From NCBI GenBank assembly GCA_945859605.1, contig OX243817.1:31825670-31889669 (forward strand): a DNA stretch of 64,000 bases, written 5' to 3'. This document shows, piece after piece, positions 1 to 10,438 of this stretch; the first letter of the stretch is position 1; each line of letters opens with the position of its first letter. The notes under the pieces are model-generated. The model was not told where the DNA came from, searched no databases, and was given only the letters and a program-made list of their open reading frames with translations. This DNA is from Lumbricus rubellus (lineage: Eukaryota; Annelida; Clitellata; Crassiclitellata; Lumbricidae). The position numbers and the translations under genes are program-made.

Positions 1-2092
1 CAGGTGCTTGTTCTGCAGCACGGTGGAAAGGTGGGGAGAGGTGTTGCACTGGCGGACGTAAAGATAAATGGGATGGGCGGTGAGGGGAAAACAGAAGGTG
101 ACGGAAGGAAAGAGAAAGAGGCGGAGAAAGGGAGTGAGAAGGTAGGAGACAGAGAAAAAGAAGCGGTGAAAGGTGCAGGAAGGGGAGAACAGGCGACTAA
201 CATAGACAGCGGTCATGCTGCCGTTTATATTTATAGTTATGTGTGAAGTATAATTGTCAACATGAGTACAAGAAGAGACAGCATATCGTTTTGCGAAGCG
301 GCAGGATATTCTTCTAACATAAAGATCCCATTATTTTACCTTATTGGAAAAATCACAATGCTTGTTCAACACGGATGGTTCTCTGTCAAGCTTTCTGTGG
401 GCTAATTAATCAAGCTTTCTGTGCGCTGTCATATGATTCCACGCAAATCTTGCGTGAAAAGCCAATCATTAGTATTAACAATGACAATTGTTTTAATATT
501 TTCTGAGACATCGACATGAACTTGTCATTGAGGCGCCTTGCAACGTCCCCTTCGATGATCATGCTACGTGTGATATTCACGGATATGTTGCATAAGCGGT
601 GATTCATTGGCCTATCATTGTCAAGCTGCCCGAAGTTTATAGAAAGGTTTATGGCACAACATGCCAAGGAAGACCAATACGGTCTACATAACCGCTGTTA
701 AGTTGGCATTTAACCGATATTCAGATATTCAAAACAGATAGAAACTCATTGAATTGCTGCATATTGTTTGTTGGCAGTGAGTGAATTGACTTGCTATTTA
801 AATAACAAAATGAAAATGTAGGCTACACCAGTCGAGCAAGTCCCTTTAATTGAATGGTGTAAGGATCTAGTTCTCATATAGAGCTGCCATTGTACACAGA
901 TTAATTGTGCATGGTTGTTATCATGTAACTAACTACATCTCCCTCTTATTCTCTCTCACGAACTAATTTTCATCCAACTGCAACAAAACACTCAGTTGCT
1001 GTTTCATAAGATGCGTGAGCGTTTAACTCTTCGTTAAGGTGGTGGGCGGAGTGACGCAATTCTTGGTCAGTTTGTCTTATATGTAGCCTACGTGAAGTCC
1101 AAAGTGTGGTTAGGCCATCTATAGCCTATATATCCTACTGCGTTCAATCCGTTCATGTTTATCAGATGTCATGGATTCTGTGAAGTTCACTTGAAATCAT
1201 TTTCATGCAAGATAATTTATAATTATATCTGTGTGTTCAAACTGTTCATCTACATCAATTCAATCATTCATAGGATTCAATGGGTATTAGGCACTCTTCA
1301 GCCAAATCTCCAATCTCTTCTGATCTGGTCTATGACGCCATTAGCGTAAAAATCATCATGAAATCAATCATTGACGAGTCTCTTTGAAGAGAAATCCTAG
1401 TCAATGTAATCATGCATGACCTGTGCTCTGTTAATAGATCATCTAACGAATCTATCTTGAAACTGCTTTAACACAACAATCGTAACGCACAAAGAAACCT
1501 GCTGTGATTTAATTTGATTAAATCAAAAATACAGTCGGCCTTCATGACTTAGGTTACTGTACAGAACTGTAATCAGTATTATTATTATTTTTATTATCGA
1601 TGGCTAGCCTACCCAGTATTAAACGAACGACTATGACGACAGAGCGCGACGCCATGAGACAAAACAAATAATTCAGAGAATCGGTCAGTAAGGATACATC
1701 CATATATTAGACAAAAATAGTACTTTCAACCCCTTCCCTGTTGCAATTCGTAGGGCCTACATTTAGCGTATACGTACAAATAAGCTCTCAACCCCCACGC
1801 CACCCCATATAAAATTGAATTAGCTAAAGTCATCTATAGAAACGTTATTTTACTCTATAGAGACTACTATTTATTTTTGTTAAACATCCCTATTATTCGC
1901 TATAGCTGAAATCTGTCAACTGTTTTGGCTTAGCCTACTGTTTATAGCTGACCAGAATTTAATTATAGCCTAATGCAATCTAATAAAAAATGTCATCGGA
2001 CGACTATAATAATATAATAGGTTAATACAGAGTCATAAATAAGCTAATGTGGGCGTCATAAATATACATTTATTTTGCGTATGTAAGCTTAC
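1..2092. other. Non-coding stretch, nothing recognised
   Basis: I see no convincing gene, RNA or repeat boundary here. The open frames are short, lack conserved motifs and are what chance gives in AT-rich DNA. The first 200 bases are purine-rich (GGA/GAA) and give a spurious Lys/Glu/Gly-rich frame. Confidence 0.5.
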
Positions 2093-2549
2093 ATGTCGTC
2101 AAGAGCTCTGCGCTCTTTACACTGGCTTCCTGTATGTGAGCACATTCGCTTCAAGCTGGCACTCCTCATGTACAAAGCATGCACTGATCACCTGCCATCC
2201 TACTTTAACTTAACTTCTATGATCACATCTTGTAACTCTGTTAAAGGTCGCCCTTCTCTTCGATCAGCATCTGCTGGAAAGTATGTAGTTCCTGGTACAC
2301 ATCTTGTTTTTGGCCGGCGTTCTTTCACATTTGCTGGTCCCTTCGTCTGGAACTCTCTGCCCCCTTATGTTCGTAACTTCCCCCCTTATGTTCGTAACTC
2401 CCCCAGCGAGACTGTCTATCGCTCTAAACTGAAAACTTTCCTCTTTGAGTCTACCTTTAGATAGTTTTAATTTCCACCGATTTTCAATGTACACTTTTGA
2501 GCTTTGTAAGGAGGGCATTATCAAACTTCAGTTGTATTGCATTGTATTG
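2093..2549 (+). mobile_element. 5'-truncated LINE: C-terminal end of the retrotransposon polyprotein plus 3' tail
   Basis: The frame 2093-2464 (123 codons) has the pattern seen at the extreme C-terminus of many CR1/L2-like LINE ORF2 proteins: an LHWLPV motif near residue 9, then R-KLALLMYKA, later GRPSLRSASAG, FVWNSLPPYVRN and finally SKLKTFLFESTF before the stop. The reverse transcriptase and endonuclease are missing, which is usual because LINE copies are truncated at the 5' end. A near-perfect 10-residue duplication (PPYVRNFPPYVRNSP) interrupts the conserved part and probably arose by slippage. After the stop, about 85 bp of 3' UTR leads into a short TTGTATTGCATTGTATTG-type tail, typical of this group. 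The first ATG is probably not a real start. Clade assignment is from memory of motif patterns and is uncertain. Confidence 0.75.
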
Positions 2550-2674
2550 TAAGACCACCACCCCCGCCCCCAGCACACACACCGTACGCACCCGTACACA
2601 TATCGCCTAAATCCGGTAACCCCCTCCCTGCGTTCGTAATCTATATAGACAGACTCTAAGTTGGCGAGTACCCT

Positions 2675-2882
2675 TTAGAGATCCTGCGTGGCCGAGTGGG
2701 TTGTAGCCCGCTCGCCGCGCCGGCGGCCCGGGTTCGATTCCCGGTCAGAGATTAATTTCTCGGATCTTTACTGCGGGTGGCTCGGTCGCAATATAAACGT
2801 GGAGTGTGAGGTTGTACTCTGCCTCCGACACTAATCATCTTCGATATGAAACAGTGTCGTTAAGCCCGAATACAACAACAAA
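2675..2882 (+). mobile_element. Intact tRNA-derived SINE with 12-bp target-site duplication
   Basis: The head has an A-box-like TGGCCGAGTGGG (2689-2700) and a B box GGTTCGATTCC (2731-2741), the two internal RNA polymerase III promoter parts. The body ends in GACACTAATCATCTTCG, a segment also found in other repeats of the window, and then a CAACAACAA tail. Perfect direct repeats GGCGAGTACCCT flank it at 2663-2674 and 2883-2894, which fixes both ends and shows insertion by target-primed reverse transcription. It is not a functional tRNA gene: the tRNA-like head runs straight into a long non-tRNA body. Confidence 0.85.
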
Positions 2883-3449
2883 GGCGAGTACCCTAAACTA
2901 GTCAGACAGCCCAACGTTTTTCTAATATCCTCTTGGCCTACATGACATTCAGATTTTTCTATATTCTTGTTCCGTGTATTTTGCTATTTTCTAAGCTACT
3001 GCACCACAAGGACAAACTATTATAATTGTTTGTGTTCAGAGACGGACCAGACGGTTTCCAAACCATTCGACATCCTCAGCAAACATCCCACAGGCAGCAG
3101 ACGTACGCAATGTCCCAACAGTCTGCAAACAAAAGACAGCAAACAATAGGCTATTATTCTAATTACAGACTTATCGCTCAGTTACATGCAGGCGTCTAAT
3201 TTCAGTTAGCACAAAATGTAGCATTCTTCTCGATTTCTTTTTCAAGAAAGGAAAATTTTCATTAATAATAATAGCCTAATAATAATAATGACGACAATTT
3301 ATGTGGCGCCGTAACACAGCACATGCCACTACAAAGGCGCCTCTACAAAACACAAACGCAATTAGTCAAAAGTACGCCTTAGAAAATAGATCTATAGCCT
3401 ATGTCATCAAGATTATCATGATTTCTGGCAGTTTTAATAATAGTCATAG

Positions 3450-3680
3450 AAGGTTATCATTGTGATTGCTACCAGGCTAATGCTACAAACTGTTTTCACC
3501 AGTAGGCTACGCATGGAACCGGAGAATTCCAGGTTCGAATCCACCTCAAGCCACCATGGACCTTGAGCAAGTTCTATACTTGCAATTAGCCTATTAGTGC
3601 GTTTAGACATGAAAATCCGATGCAGTGTCCGCACTGTATTTGGGATCGCCTCTGAGTAGAAATCTTGAATGGGCGCTATG
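3450..3680 (+). mobile_element. tRNA-derived SINE, degraded head
   Basis: A B box GGTTCGAATCC lies at 3532-3542, followed by a CCTTGAGCAAGTTCT segment, a GATGCAGTGTCCGC block and the 3' end GGGCGCTAT at 3671-3679. The same 3' half appears in reverse in the SINE at 16165-16361, so both belong to one family. The left boundary is approximate because the A-box region has decayed. Confidence 0.65.
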
Positions 3681-4037
3681 GCAAATACGAGAAAAAATAA
3701 ACAGCAGTAGGAAGCCTACCAAGATCAATGCCGATAGTGATACAATGGCGGCGATAAAAAGCAATATAAAAGAATAGTGATGATGCAATTGTTAATGATA
3801 GATAATATTATGCATCATAGGCTACCCAGGTACGTCATTTGTGCAGGATCGCTATTTTCATTTATATAGGATACTACAGGAGATAGACAGGACATAGATG
3901 GGGAAGGAAGGAGAGGGGACTGAAGCTGGAACAAAGAGAATGTAAGTAAGATTTCCGACTGGTCTTTCAAACGGAATTTTTAACGTCTGGCTATGGTTTC
4001 TCCGTCTGAAGCAACTAGGCCGTAGGCTACCGACGCC

Positions 4038-4360
4038 CAAGGCCGTAGACAGGGGGTGTTTTGGGTGTTTGAACACTCCCCGAAATGGAAAATGCAGAAA
4101 AAATCTATTGCATGTTTTAGTTCGTGATGCAAAAAAGCATGGAAAAAGCCATAAAACACCCCCCCCCCCAAAACGAAATAATAGATTAAATTTCGATGTT
4201 TCGATCTGAAAAATCGAAGTGAACAAAAAAAGGTCATTAGAAATTTTGACAGCGAAAATGGAAAATATTTCAAAAATTTTCTACCGGACGACTAAAAGAA
4301 AATTTCGTCGATAAAAATGGAAAAAACACCCCCCGAAATAAAATCCTGGCTACGGTGTTG
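4038..4360. mobile_element. hAT-type MITE with perfect 8-bp target-site duplication
   Basis: Termini CAAGGCCGTAGACAGG (left) and CAACACCGTAGCCAGG (right, reverse strand) are imperfect inverted repeats, each with a run of Gs nearby. The 8-bp direct repeat CCGACGCC sits at 4030-4037 and 4361-4368. An 8-bp duplication and CA ends are the hallmark of the hAT superfamily. The 323-bp interior has no transposase, so the element moves only with enzyme from elsewhere. Confidence 0.85.
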
Positions 4361-4820
4361 CCGACGCCTCCTAGCGCATTGCTATGACTAACCCGACAAG
4401 CCTATTTTTTAATGAATCATTGAGTCAGTTAATGTGGAATCGGTTTCAATATTGACCTGCGCTTCGTTTTCGATTCAGTTGCGATATATCGGCGACGTTT
4501 CTTCCATCGTTGTTTCTCAGACCCATCATCTCCAGCCGCAGTCTTCTTTCTCCTGGTGTCATCTACGATCAGCAAATGTTCAAAAGTAAACACACCAACG
4601 TATTTATAAGTTGAGCTCTATGGCCTCCAAAGCTCGCTCCTGGTCAGATTATCTCAAACTTCAGTAAAATTAATGTTCAAAAGTTAACACACCAACGTAT
4701 AGGTAGAGTTCTATATGGCATCCAAAGCCCGCTCCGGATCATAATATCATCTCAACTTCCATCAGCAACTTAATCACTTTGAAGATTCTCCGGAGATTTG
4801 TCATTATAGGCCTAGTACAT

Positions 4821-4964
4821 ATTTATTTAGCGCCACTCTGTAATGACGAAGAACCTGATGGATGACGCTGGTCAAGATGCCAGCACAGCATCCGTCCGAG
4901 GAAGATTCGAACCCATACTCTGCACGTTATGGGGCAAGCACTTAACCAATCGGCTACCGTGTCC
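4821..4964 (-). mobile_element. tRNA-derived SINE, minus strand
   Basis: Read on the minus strand, the head begins GGACACGGTAGCCGATTGG with an A-box-like part, then a B box GGTTCGAATC (reverse of 4904-4914). The element ends in GTGGCGCTAAATAAAT, resembling the GGCGCTATATAAAT ends of other SINEs in this window. It is about 145 bp long and apparently complete. Confidence 0.7.
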
Positions 4965-5284
4965 AACAAACGGATGCAATTTCGAGGGATAAAATGGCAG
5001 ATTGTCTAGAAAAAACTATCGGCCGTTATCTGATACCTAGCAGACGTTGCCAATGCCATCTCATAAAACGGGAGCGGATGATTCAAACGGTAGGCTACTA
5101 TCATGAGCTGGTTGCAATTATTCTTCGGTAGATACATGTATATCACTTCCCAGAAGAAGTTTACGCCTCTGTTTGTAAAAGAAGAGAGACGACAGTCTGT
5201 CGACAGAGTGAAATGTGGAAGCAAGTCACGAACTTCAGGTCTGTTCATGAGTTTTACAGGAATTTTATATAGGCACCTGTATGC

Positions 5285-5415
5285 ATGCACACACACCCAC
5301 ACGTTCACCCCCACACACCCAAACACACACACACCCAAACACACACACACATACACACAAAACCTACACACACCCACACGCACGCTCATCTACACACACA
5401 AACACAAACACGTCT
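5285..5415. repeat. (CA)n-rich microsatellite
   Basis: Impure CACACA/CACCCA repeat. It generates Thr/His-rich and Val/Cys-rich frames on the two strands that I do not regard as coding. Confidence 0.9.
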
Positions 5416-6523
5416 GTTTTCGTGTAAATGACGAAAGAGAAACAGACAACTAGAGAGATAAAGTGTGGCAGGCAGACAGAAGTAAAGAAGGGGGCAATAC
5501 ACGGAAACTGCATGGAAAGGTGAGATGGACAGATGCGGAAGGACATTAATTAGCCACATTGTCTTTGTGAAAGAACCTAAGGGAATGATGCATCCATGAA
5601 ACAGAATCTATTCAGGCTTTCGGTTTCTCTCACTTGGGAGAACGGCTGGCAGGCTTAGTATTCACTGCAGGCAAAACAATCTCCCAACCACAATGCATCG
5701 CCGACGTTCAATCTACTTGAGCGACGACATGACACAGACTACGACCATCATTAGACTACAACCCACACCTCGACCTTCCTGTTTGTTCTATAAGGTCTAT
5801 TCTGCTGTTCGTTGTATGTAGGCCTATGTGATGCACGCTTGTGTTACTGCGCCATAGAAATTTATTGTCCTTATTATCATTTTTATTTTCAATAGGCCAC
5901 AATATTGTTATTTTTATATTTTTTTACTCTCGAGGTAAAAATACCCCTATGGGGTTATTATTTATTTCCCCTAAGGTACACAAGATCCCTCATGAACTTC
6001 ACTGACTCCTATAGGCCTATGTGACGGTGGCGGTGACGGTGACGGTGGTGGCGGCGACGACGACAAGAGCACAGAAGCTAAGGTATTCATTCAGATAATT
6101 ATGTCCAGTCCTAAATGAAGACGGACGGGATTAAAGTCGGTAAAGTAGGTTGCACGGTTCGCTCACATATCACTGAATCCACGCAGAAAGTCACGCAAAC
6201 AACTCACATCAGATGTCAATTTGTCTTATTGTTCAAGAAAAACAAAGAATCGCTAAGTAGTCTTAGATTTGAGCTAAGACAGGTGGACAACTATTCCTAG
6301 GCACGATTGTCTGATCAGACACGTAATTAGTTCCTTCGTCAATAGTGCTTAGACAAGTCAATTACGAAACACGCAAAGGAAATTCAATTGCCACTCATGA
6401 TACACGGAAAAGTCGGTCCATTTAGCGATCGTGATTGCAAAGAGTGGCGATGCGAGTCATACAATTTCAGCAGGTCGCGTCAGGATCACAGAAGTATTAT
6501 GTCGCGTTCGCAGAAGGTAGAAG

Positions 6524-6658
6524 CATGGGCGGAGTTTGGTTTTCGTTATTGGGGAGGGGCTAACCCCGAAAAAGGATACCATTTTCATGGTAAAAAAGTT
6601 GAATCTGGGCCTTCTTGGAGGGGCTTAGCCCCCTAGCCCCTGATAAACTCCGCCCATG
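6524..6658. mobile_element. hAT-type MITE, 135 bp, with perfect 8-bp duplication and empty site in copy 2
   Basis: Terminal inverted repeats CATGGGCGGAGTTT at the left and its complement at the right. The 8-bp duplication GGTAGAAG lies at 6516-6523 and 6659-6666. The matching place in the second duplication copy (near 11335-11345) has one GGTAGAAG and no insertion. The MITE therefore came in after the duplication, or sits on only one haplotype. Confidence 0.9.
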
Positions 6659-7009
6659 GGTAGAAGAATAAAAAAGTTAAAAGGATGTTAAAATTCCTAG
6701 ACTTTAGTAAGGTCATAATGTAGCCTATGTCAAGAGTAAAATAGACAGGTCAAATGATTGTAAGGTAAACCATGGACCCCGTTGTTCTATCAGACCACAT
6801 CGACAATAATTATTAATACATCTAAGAGGTTTCGTCGTCGTTGATTCGGCATCGTGGTCTGCTCAGCCTTCCATTCGCTGGGTGGCGCTGGTAAAATAAA
6901 AAGTAGAACAGATAGGCCACTAACAGTACCGCCTGCCAGACAGTTAAATTCAACTCCTGTAAAAACTTGTAAAATTCGTTTATTCATGACTTGAATAATA
7001 ACGAAATGT

Positions 7010-7681
7010 GTCCGCTTTAATCTATATAAATAAAAATAACCTTTCCAATAGTTCGTAACATCACCACGCTGAAAGTTACGCACCGATTGTTTTGAAAATT
7101 TTACAACACCTTCCATTCCCATACAACCGTGTGTTAAGATTTTTTCACCCGAAAAAACGCAACCTTTTCCACAAAAAGTGAACTTTGCAATCCGTTCGCC
7201 CGCCATTTGCAAATTCAACACGTCCCACACGGCTGCCAGATTTCATAAACGCGGTCTCCAAACACAGCAGACAAACCATGAATGAGGTCGCGTGCTGTGA
7301 CGTCATAAGCAAGTCGCGATTAATTTACCAAAGAGGCCTTTTCCCAAAGCGGCCTTCCATCATTATTGGGCTTGGAATGGACGGTGCGACGGAGGAAAGG
7401 AGCGGAGGGAGCGGGACGAAGACGGTGGGAAGGGAGCGGAGGGGAGGGGAAGGGGAGGTGGAGGTCAAGGGGGGAGGGTGAAGGAGAGGGGACGGAGAGG
7501 GAGGAGAAGGGGGAGGGAAAAGGGAAGGGGAGTGGGAGGGGGAGGGGAGGGAGGAGGGGAGGGGGAAAGGGAGGGGAGGGGGAGTGGGAGGGGAGGCGGA
7601 GGGGAGGGGAAGGGGAGGGGCAGGGAGAGGGGGAGGGGAGCCTCTTTTCAGCCACAGCAACGCGTGGCCGGGTTCAGCTAG
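7010..7681 (-). repeat. Unclassified interspersed repeat with purine-rich arm
   Basis: On the minus strand it starts ACTAGCTGAACCCGGCCACG and ends near a TTTTTATTTATATAGATT motif. A similar ending occurs at 10692-10710, just left of duplication copy 2. Between these lies a strongly strand-biased G/A tract (7379-7645). The conserved-looking frame at 6790-7230 varies at many amino acids between the two copies and looks like repeat sequence rather than a gene. I suspect a retroelement remnant but cannot name the family. Confidence 0.4.
7379..7645. repeat. Polypurine (GGGGA)n tract
   Basis: About 265 bp almost purely G and A on the plus strand. Copy 2 keeps only a short version (12060-12117). 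Open frames over it (Gly/Arg/Glu-rich, and Pro/Ser-rich on the reverse) are composition artefacts. Confidence 0.9.
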
Positions 7682-8824
7682 TTATTAATAAAAACGAATG
7701 CACGCAATTAAAAGACACGAATTCTTCGAATCTGTTTTAGGCCTCCAGTTCTCCATAAGCAAGGCTCGCATTAAGGCAGATGCTAGCTGTGATTACCTGC
7801 CAATCCCCTCTGACAATCCACCGGTCCATCACGCACATAATAATTATTATTTCTAACTACGGACCCCGCAAAACCGAGGGCTTGGGTGCTGCTGCACGCT
7901 TAACACCCATCTTAGAGACTCTATCTGGCCTGTCCATTAGCGCTTGAAGGTCAATTTATTTTTGAAATCCTGGTGTGCAATCTGATGGATCTTTTAAGAG
8001 GCTCTAAAATATAGATTCATTCATTCATTCGGACATAGCCCTCATTCAAGTACAAAATACTACTCAGGGGCGCTCAGAGATATTATGTGATTACGAGCAC
8101 CATCACCTACATTTAAAAATCGTATTTTGATGCTGAGCTGAGACCTAAAACGGTGTTACGCTAATAATTAAATATATGGAAAATGTTAGGCTGCACCTAT
8201 GGTGCTTCTTATCATGACATTATTATAGGCCTATTATTTCAGGATCAGATTGAGGCTGACGAGTTGGATTCTTATGTCGCTTGCAGTACTTAGTGGATTG
8301 CCAAAGCCTATGTCACTGTTATTGCAGCATAATACAGCTCCAAGCTAATTCACACAAAAATAGATCAGAAATGAATTTAAATATTAAAAAAATGTGAGCC
8401 AGACTTTGTCTTCTCCTATTATTATAAGAATTTGAGTAATAACAACACGTTCAAGTAACGCTATAATTATTATAAAATTTCAATTCATTCCTTACAACTA
8501 CACATTACATCATCTATGCACAGTCCATTGAATGCCGCACATACCCGCACCTCTGCAGTCTGCACACACATAAAAAAACATAAGTGAAAACAGCATACTG
8601 GTATTTTTGCATACACTTATACATAATACATAAAATGATGTATCTATATTTTCAAACTATGATGCCTAATGCCTATGCATACAAAAGAACGTGAATACGT
8701 GCATTTACAATTTTACATTTGCTACACGTACATACATGATATACATCAACGCTATTAAGTTAGCAACCACTAATGTTGATAATAATGAGTATGAAAGCAG
8801 CATTTGACCTGTTGCTGAACCTAC

Positions 8825-8992
8825 CTCATCCGTTTTTGACTTGAGCCAGTTCATCTCCATCAGCAGCCGATCAACATCCTCCGCATCTTCTCTTCCATCA
8901 ACGCGTCTCTCATCCACCACATAGCCAGAGGTCAAAGCGAAGGTCACGACCAAAGTCAAAAGGCAGACGGCCACATTAACGATCCAACTCAT
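8825..8992 (-). CDS. First coding exon of a small secreted protein / peptide precursor, copy 1
   Basis: The 56-codon exon starts at ATG 8992 (protein MSWIVNVAVC...). Residues 1-23 form a classic signal peptide: short N-region, a hydrophobic core of Val, Leu and Ala, then Thr-Ser-Gly. The following 33 residues are acidic and hydrophilic, with one Arg-Arg pair, and end MEMNWLKSKTDE. The frame reaches a strong donor, GAG|GTAGGT, with the intron beginning at 8824 in phase 0; sequence beyond it diverges from copy 2. An in-frame upstream extension has no ATG. A TATA-like box lies about 205 bp upstream. No cysteines follow the signal peptide and I see no amidation site in this exon. I do not recognise the family; a neuropeptide or hormone precursor is an inference from architecture only. 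Later exons are not visible. Confidence 0.6.
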
Positions 8993-9194
8993 CTTCTTCG
9001 TCTTCTTCCTCTCACGTCGAGATTCGAGATACGAATTGAAATCCTTTGTCAGCAAAAATTTCTCTGGAAGACTACTGTATAGATCGTCTTATGAATTCGT
9101 TGACGTTTTAGCTTGTTTGTGATTCTCTCTTAGTGGCAATGTGTCCTGGTGTTCCCACTTCATTCACTGTGATCCTTCTTAAATTCTATCTGCT

Positions 9195-9202
9195 CATATA
9201 TA
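9195..9202 (-). promoter_or_regulatory. TATA-like box upstream of secreted-peptide exon, copy 1
   Basis: Minus-strand TATATATG in the context GTCTATATATGAGCAG, about 205 bp before the ATG. The counterpart in copy 2 is GTCTATATAATATGAGCAG. Initiation about 30 bp downstream would give a 5' leader of about 175 nt without needing an intron. Confidence 0.4.
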
Positions 9203-9351
9203 GACTTCTGCATGCATTGCGTTGCACCATCCCCGCATGCGAATGCGGTCCTGTTATTGTTGCAGGGGTCGCCTGCATGCTTAGCCATTATTATGAGCAG
9301 CATTGAGCATACTGAGAACGCAGAACTATAGTTATGATCTGCATGCCAATT

Positions 9352-9470
9352 ACTTGTTGCTGTTTAACGACACTGTGTTATAACGAAGATGATTAGTGTC
9401 GCCCTCCTCTTTCATGCAGGCTTGGGACTGGCACTGGCAGAGTGCGAACAGTGACGGAGTTTGCATGTCA
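9352..9470 (-). repeat. SINE/LINE 3'-tail fragment, minus strand
   Basis: Read in reverse it contains CCAGTCCCAAGCC, GGAGGGCGACACTAATCATC and ACAGTGTCGTTAAACAGCAA. The last two blocks match the 3' part of the intact SINE at 2675-2882. A related copy at 9700-9796 lies in the opposite orientation, making a 440-bp inverted pair. Confidence 0.6.
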
Positions 9471-9699
9471 ATTGAACATCCATTCATCATGTAGGCCTAC
9501 CTATCTGTCTCCCTACTTATTGTAGTATACTTTCCAATCTCGTAATCTAACTATCTAACTATAAGCTTAGACCTACCTAACTAACTACTGGCTACTTGCA
9601 TATTAAATTTTAGATACCGAAGAATTTAATTACCTACATTTATCTACCTGTATATCTATAAAAACGTTGATCGAATTTCTTCGCCACTATACATGTATT

Positions 9700-9796
9700 G
9701 TGCCATTGCCAGTCCAAAGCATGGAGAAAGGAGGAGGGCGACACTATATAATGATCCTTGAGATGACACACGTGGTGTCATTAAACAGTAACAAGT
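9700..9796 (+). repeat. SINE/LINE 3'-tail fragment, plus strand
   Basis: Contains GCCAGTCCAAAGC, GGAGGAGGGCGACACTA and GTGTCATTAAACAGTAACA, a diverged plus-strand version of the tail at 9352-9470. In duplication copy 2 the matching place (about 13955-14010) is shortened. Confidence 0.5.
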
Positions 9797-9923
9797 TCTT
9801 CGGCAATCACTCACTCACTACTTAACCGCCAACCAACTTAATATACATAAATAACTTCCTACCTTTACACACACACCTGTCATATCAGTTGCTTGCCTGC
9901 AACTAATGCACCTACATGACAGT

Positions 9924-10073
9924 CATAGGTGCAATCACGTCCTAAATGTTGGGGGGACCATAATGGATCACGTCCTAAAAGTTGGGGGAGACCATAATAA
10001 TAAAGTTAGGGGACCACTCAAAAGTTGGGGAGGGACGCGTCCCGTGGGTCCCATAGGGTGGTTGCGCCTATGA
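9924..10073. mobile_element. hAT-type MITE with 8-bp duplication (duplication copy 1)
   Basis: Ends CATAGGTGCAATCAC and GTGGTTGCGCCTATG are inverted repeats. The 8-bp duplication ATGACAGT flanks at 9916-9923 and 10074-10081. The interior has several GTTGGGGGGACCATAATAA-like subrepeats. The same insertion exists in copy 2, so it predates the duplication. Confidence 0.85.
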
Positions 10074-10238
10074 TGACAGTCTACTTATAACAATCGATCA
10101 ACCTACTTACCCACCTACACATCTACCTTTTATTTTTCTAGACCAGCATTCACACCTTCTCATCTATCTATACTGGCATAAAAATTTATCCTTGGCGAAA
10201 CCCAGCAAGTAGTTTCAGATGCTCAGCGATGAAAATAG

Positions 10239-10438
10239 NNNNNNNNNNNNNNNNNNNNNNNNNNNNNNNNNNNNNNNNNNNNNNNNNNNNNNNNNNNNNN
10301 NNNNNNNNNNNNNNNNNNNNNNNNNNNNNNNNNNNNNNNNNNNNNNNNNNNNNNNNNNNNNNNNNNNNNNNNNNNNNNNNNNNNNNNNNNNNNNNNNNNN
10401 NNNNNNNNNNNNNNNNNNNNNNNNNNNNNNNNNNNNNN
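10239..10438. other. Assembly gap (200 N)
   Basis: Exactly 200 undetermined bases, a conventional fixed gap length. It falls at the end of duplication copy 1 and may hide the junction. Confidence 0.99.

Larger units (their letters stand above)
5892..10238. repeat. Tandem segmental duplication, copy 1 (runs into the assembly gap)
   Basis: This block and 10708-14442 are collinear and in the same orientation, about nine-tenths identical by eye. They share a GAGGTAAAAATACCCC block at the left, the region around 6800-7400, the secreted-peptide exon, its promoter region, a hAT MITE, and the right end CCCAGCAAGTAGTTTCAGATG. Copy 1 alone has the MITE at 6524-6658 and the segment of roughly 7460-7990. 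The right end of copy 1 is cut by the N gap, so the true length is unknown. Confidence 0.85.

Noticed and set aside
2682..2755. tRNA gene at the SINE head
   Set aside because: A and B boxes are present, but the sequence continues into a SINE body with a tail and target duplication. The same applies to heads at 4964, 16361 and 62281.
6790..7230. 146-codon minus-strand frame, partly shared with 11424-11810
   Set aside because: The two copies differ at many amino-acid positions and their ends shift frame; it behaves like repeat sequence.
8900..8992. Resemblance of the secreted exon's MEMNWLKSK segment to a vertebrate peptide-hormone helix
   Set aside because: Very short and needs a gap to align; not enough to name a family.
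8993..9055. N-terminal extension of the secreted-peptide exon
   Set aside because: The longer frame begins at TTG, not ATG, and would bury the signal peptide behind a charged stretch; ATG 8992 is the sensible start.
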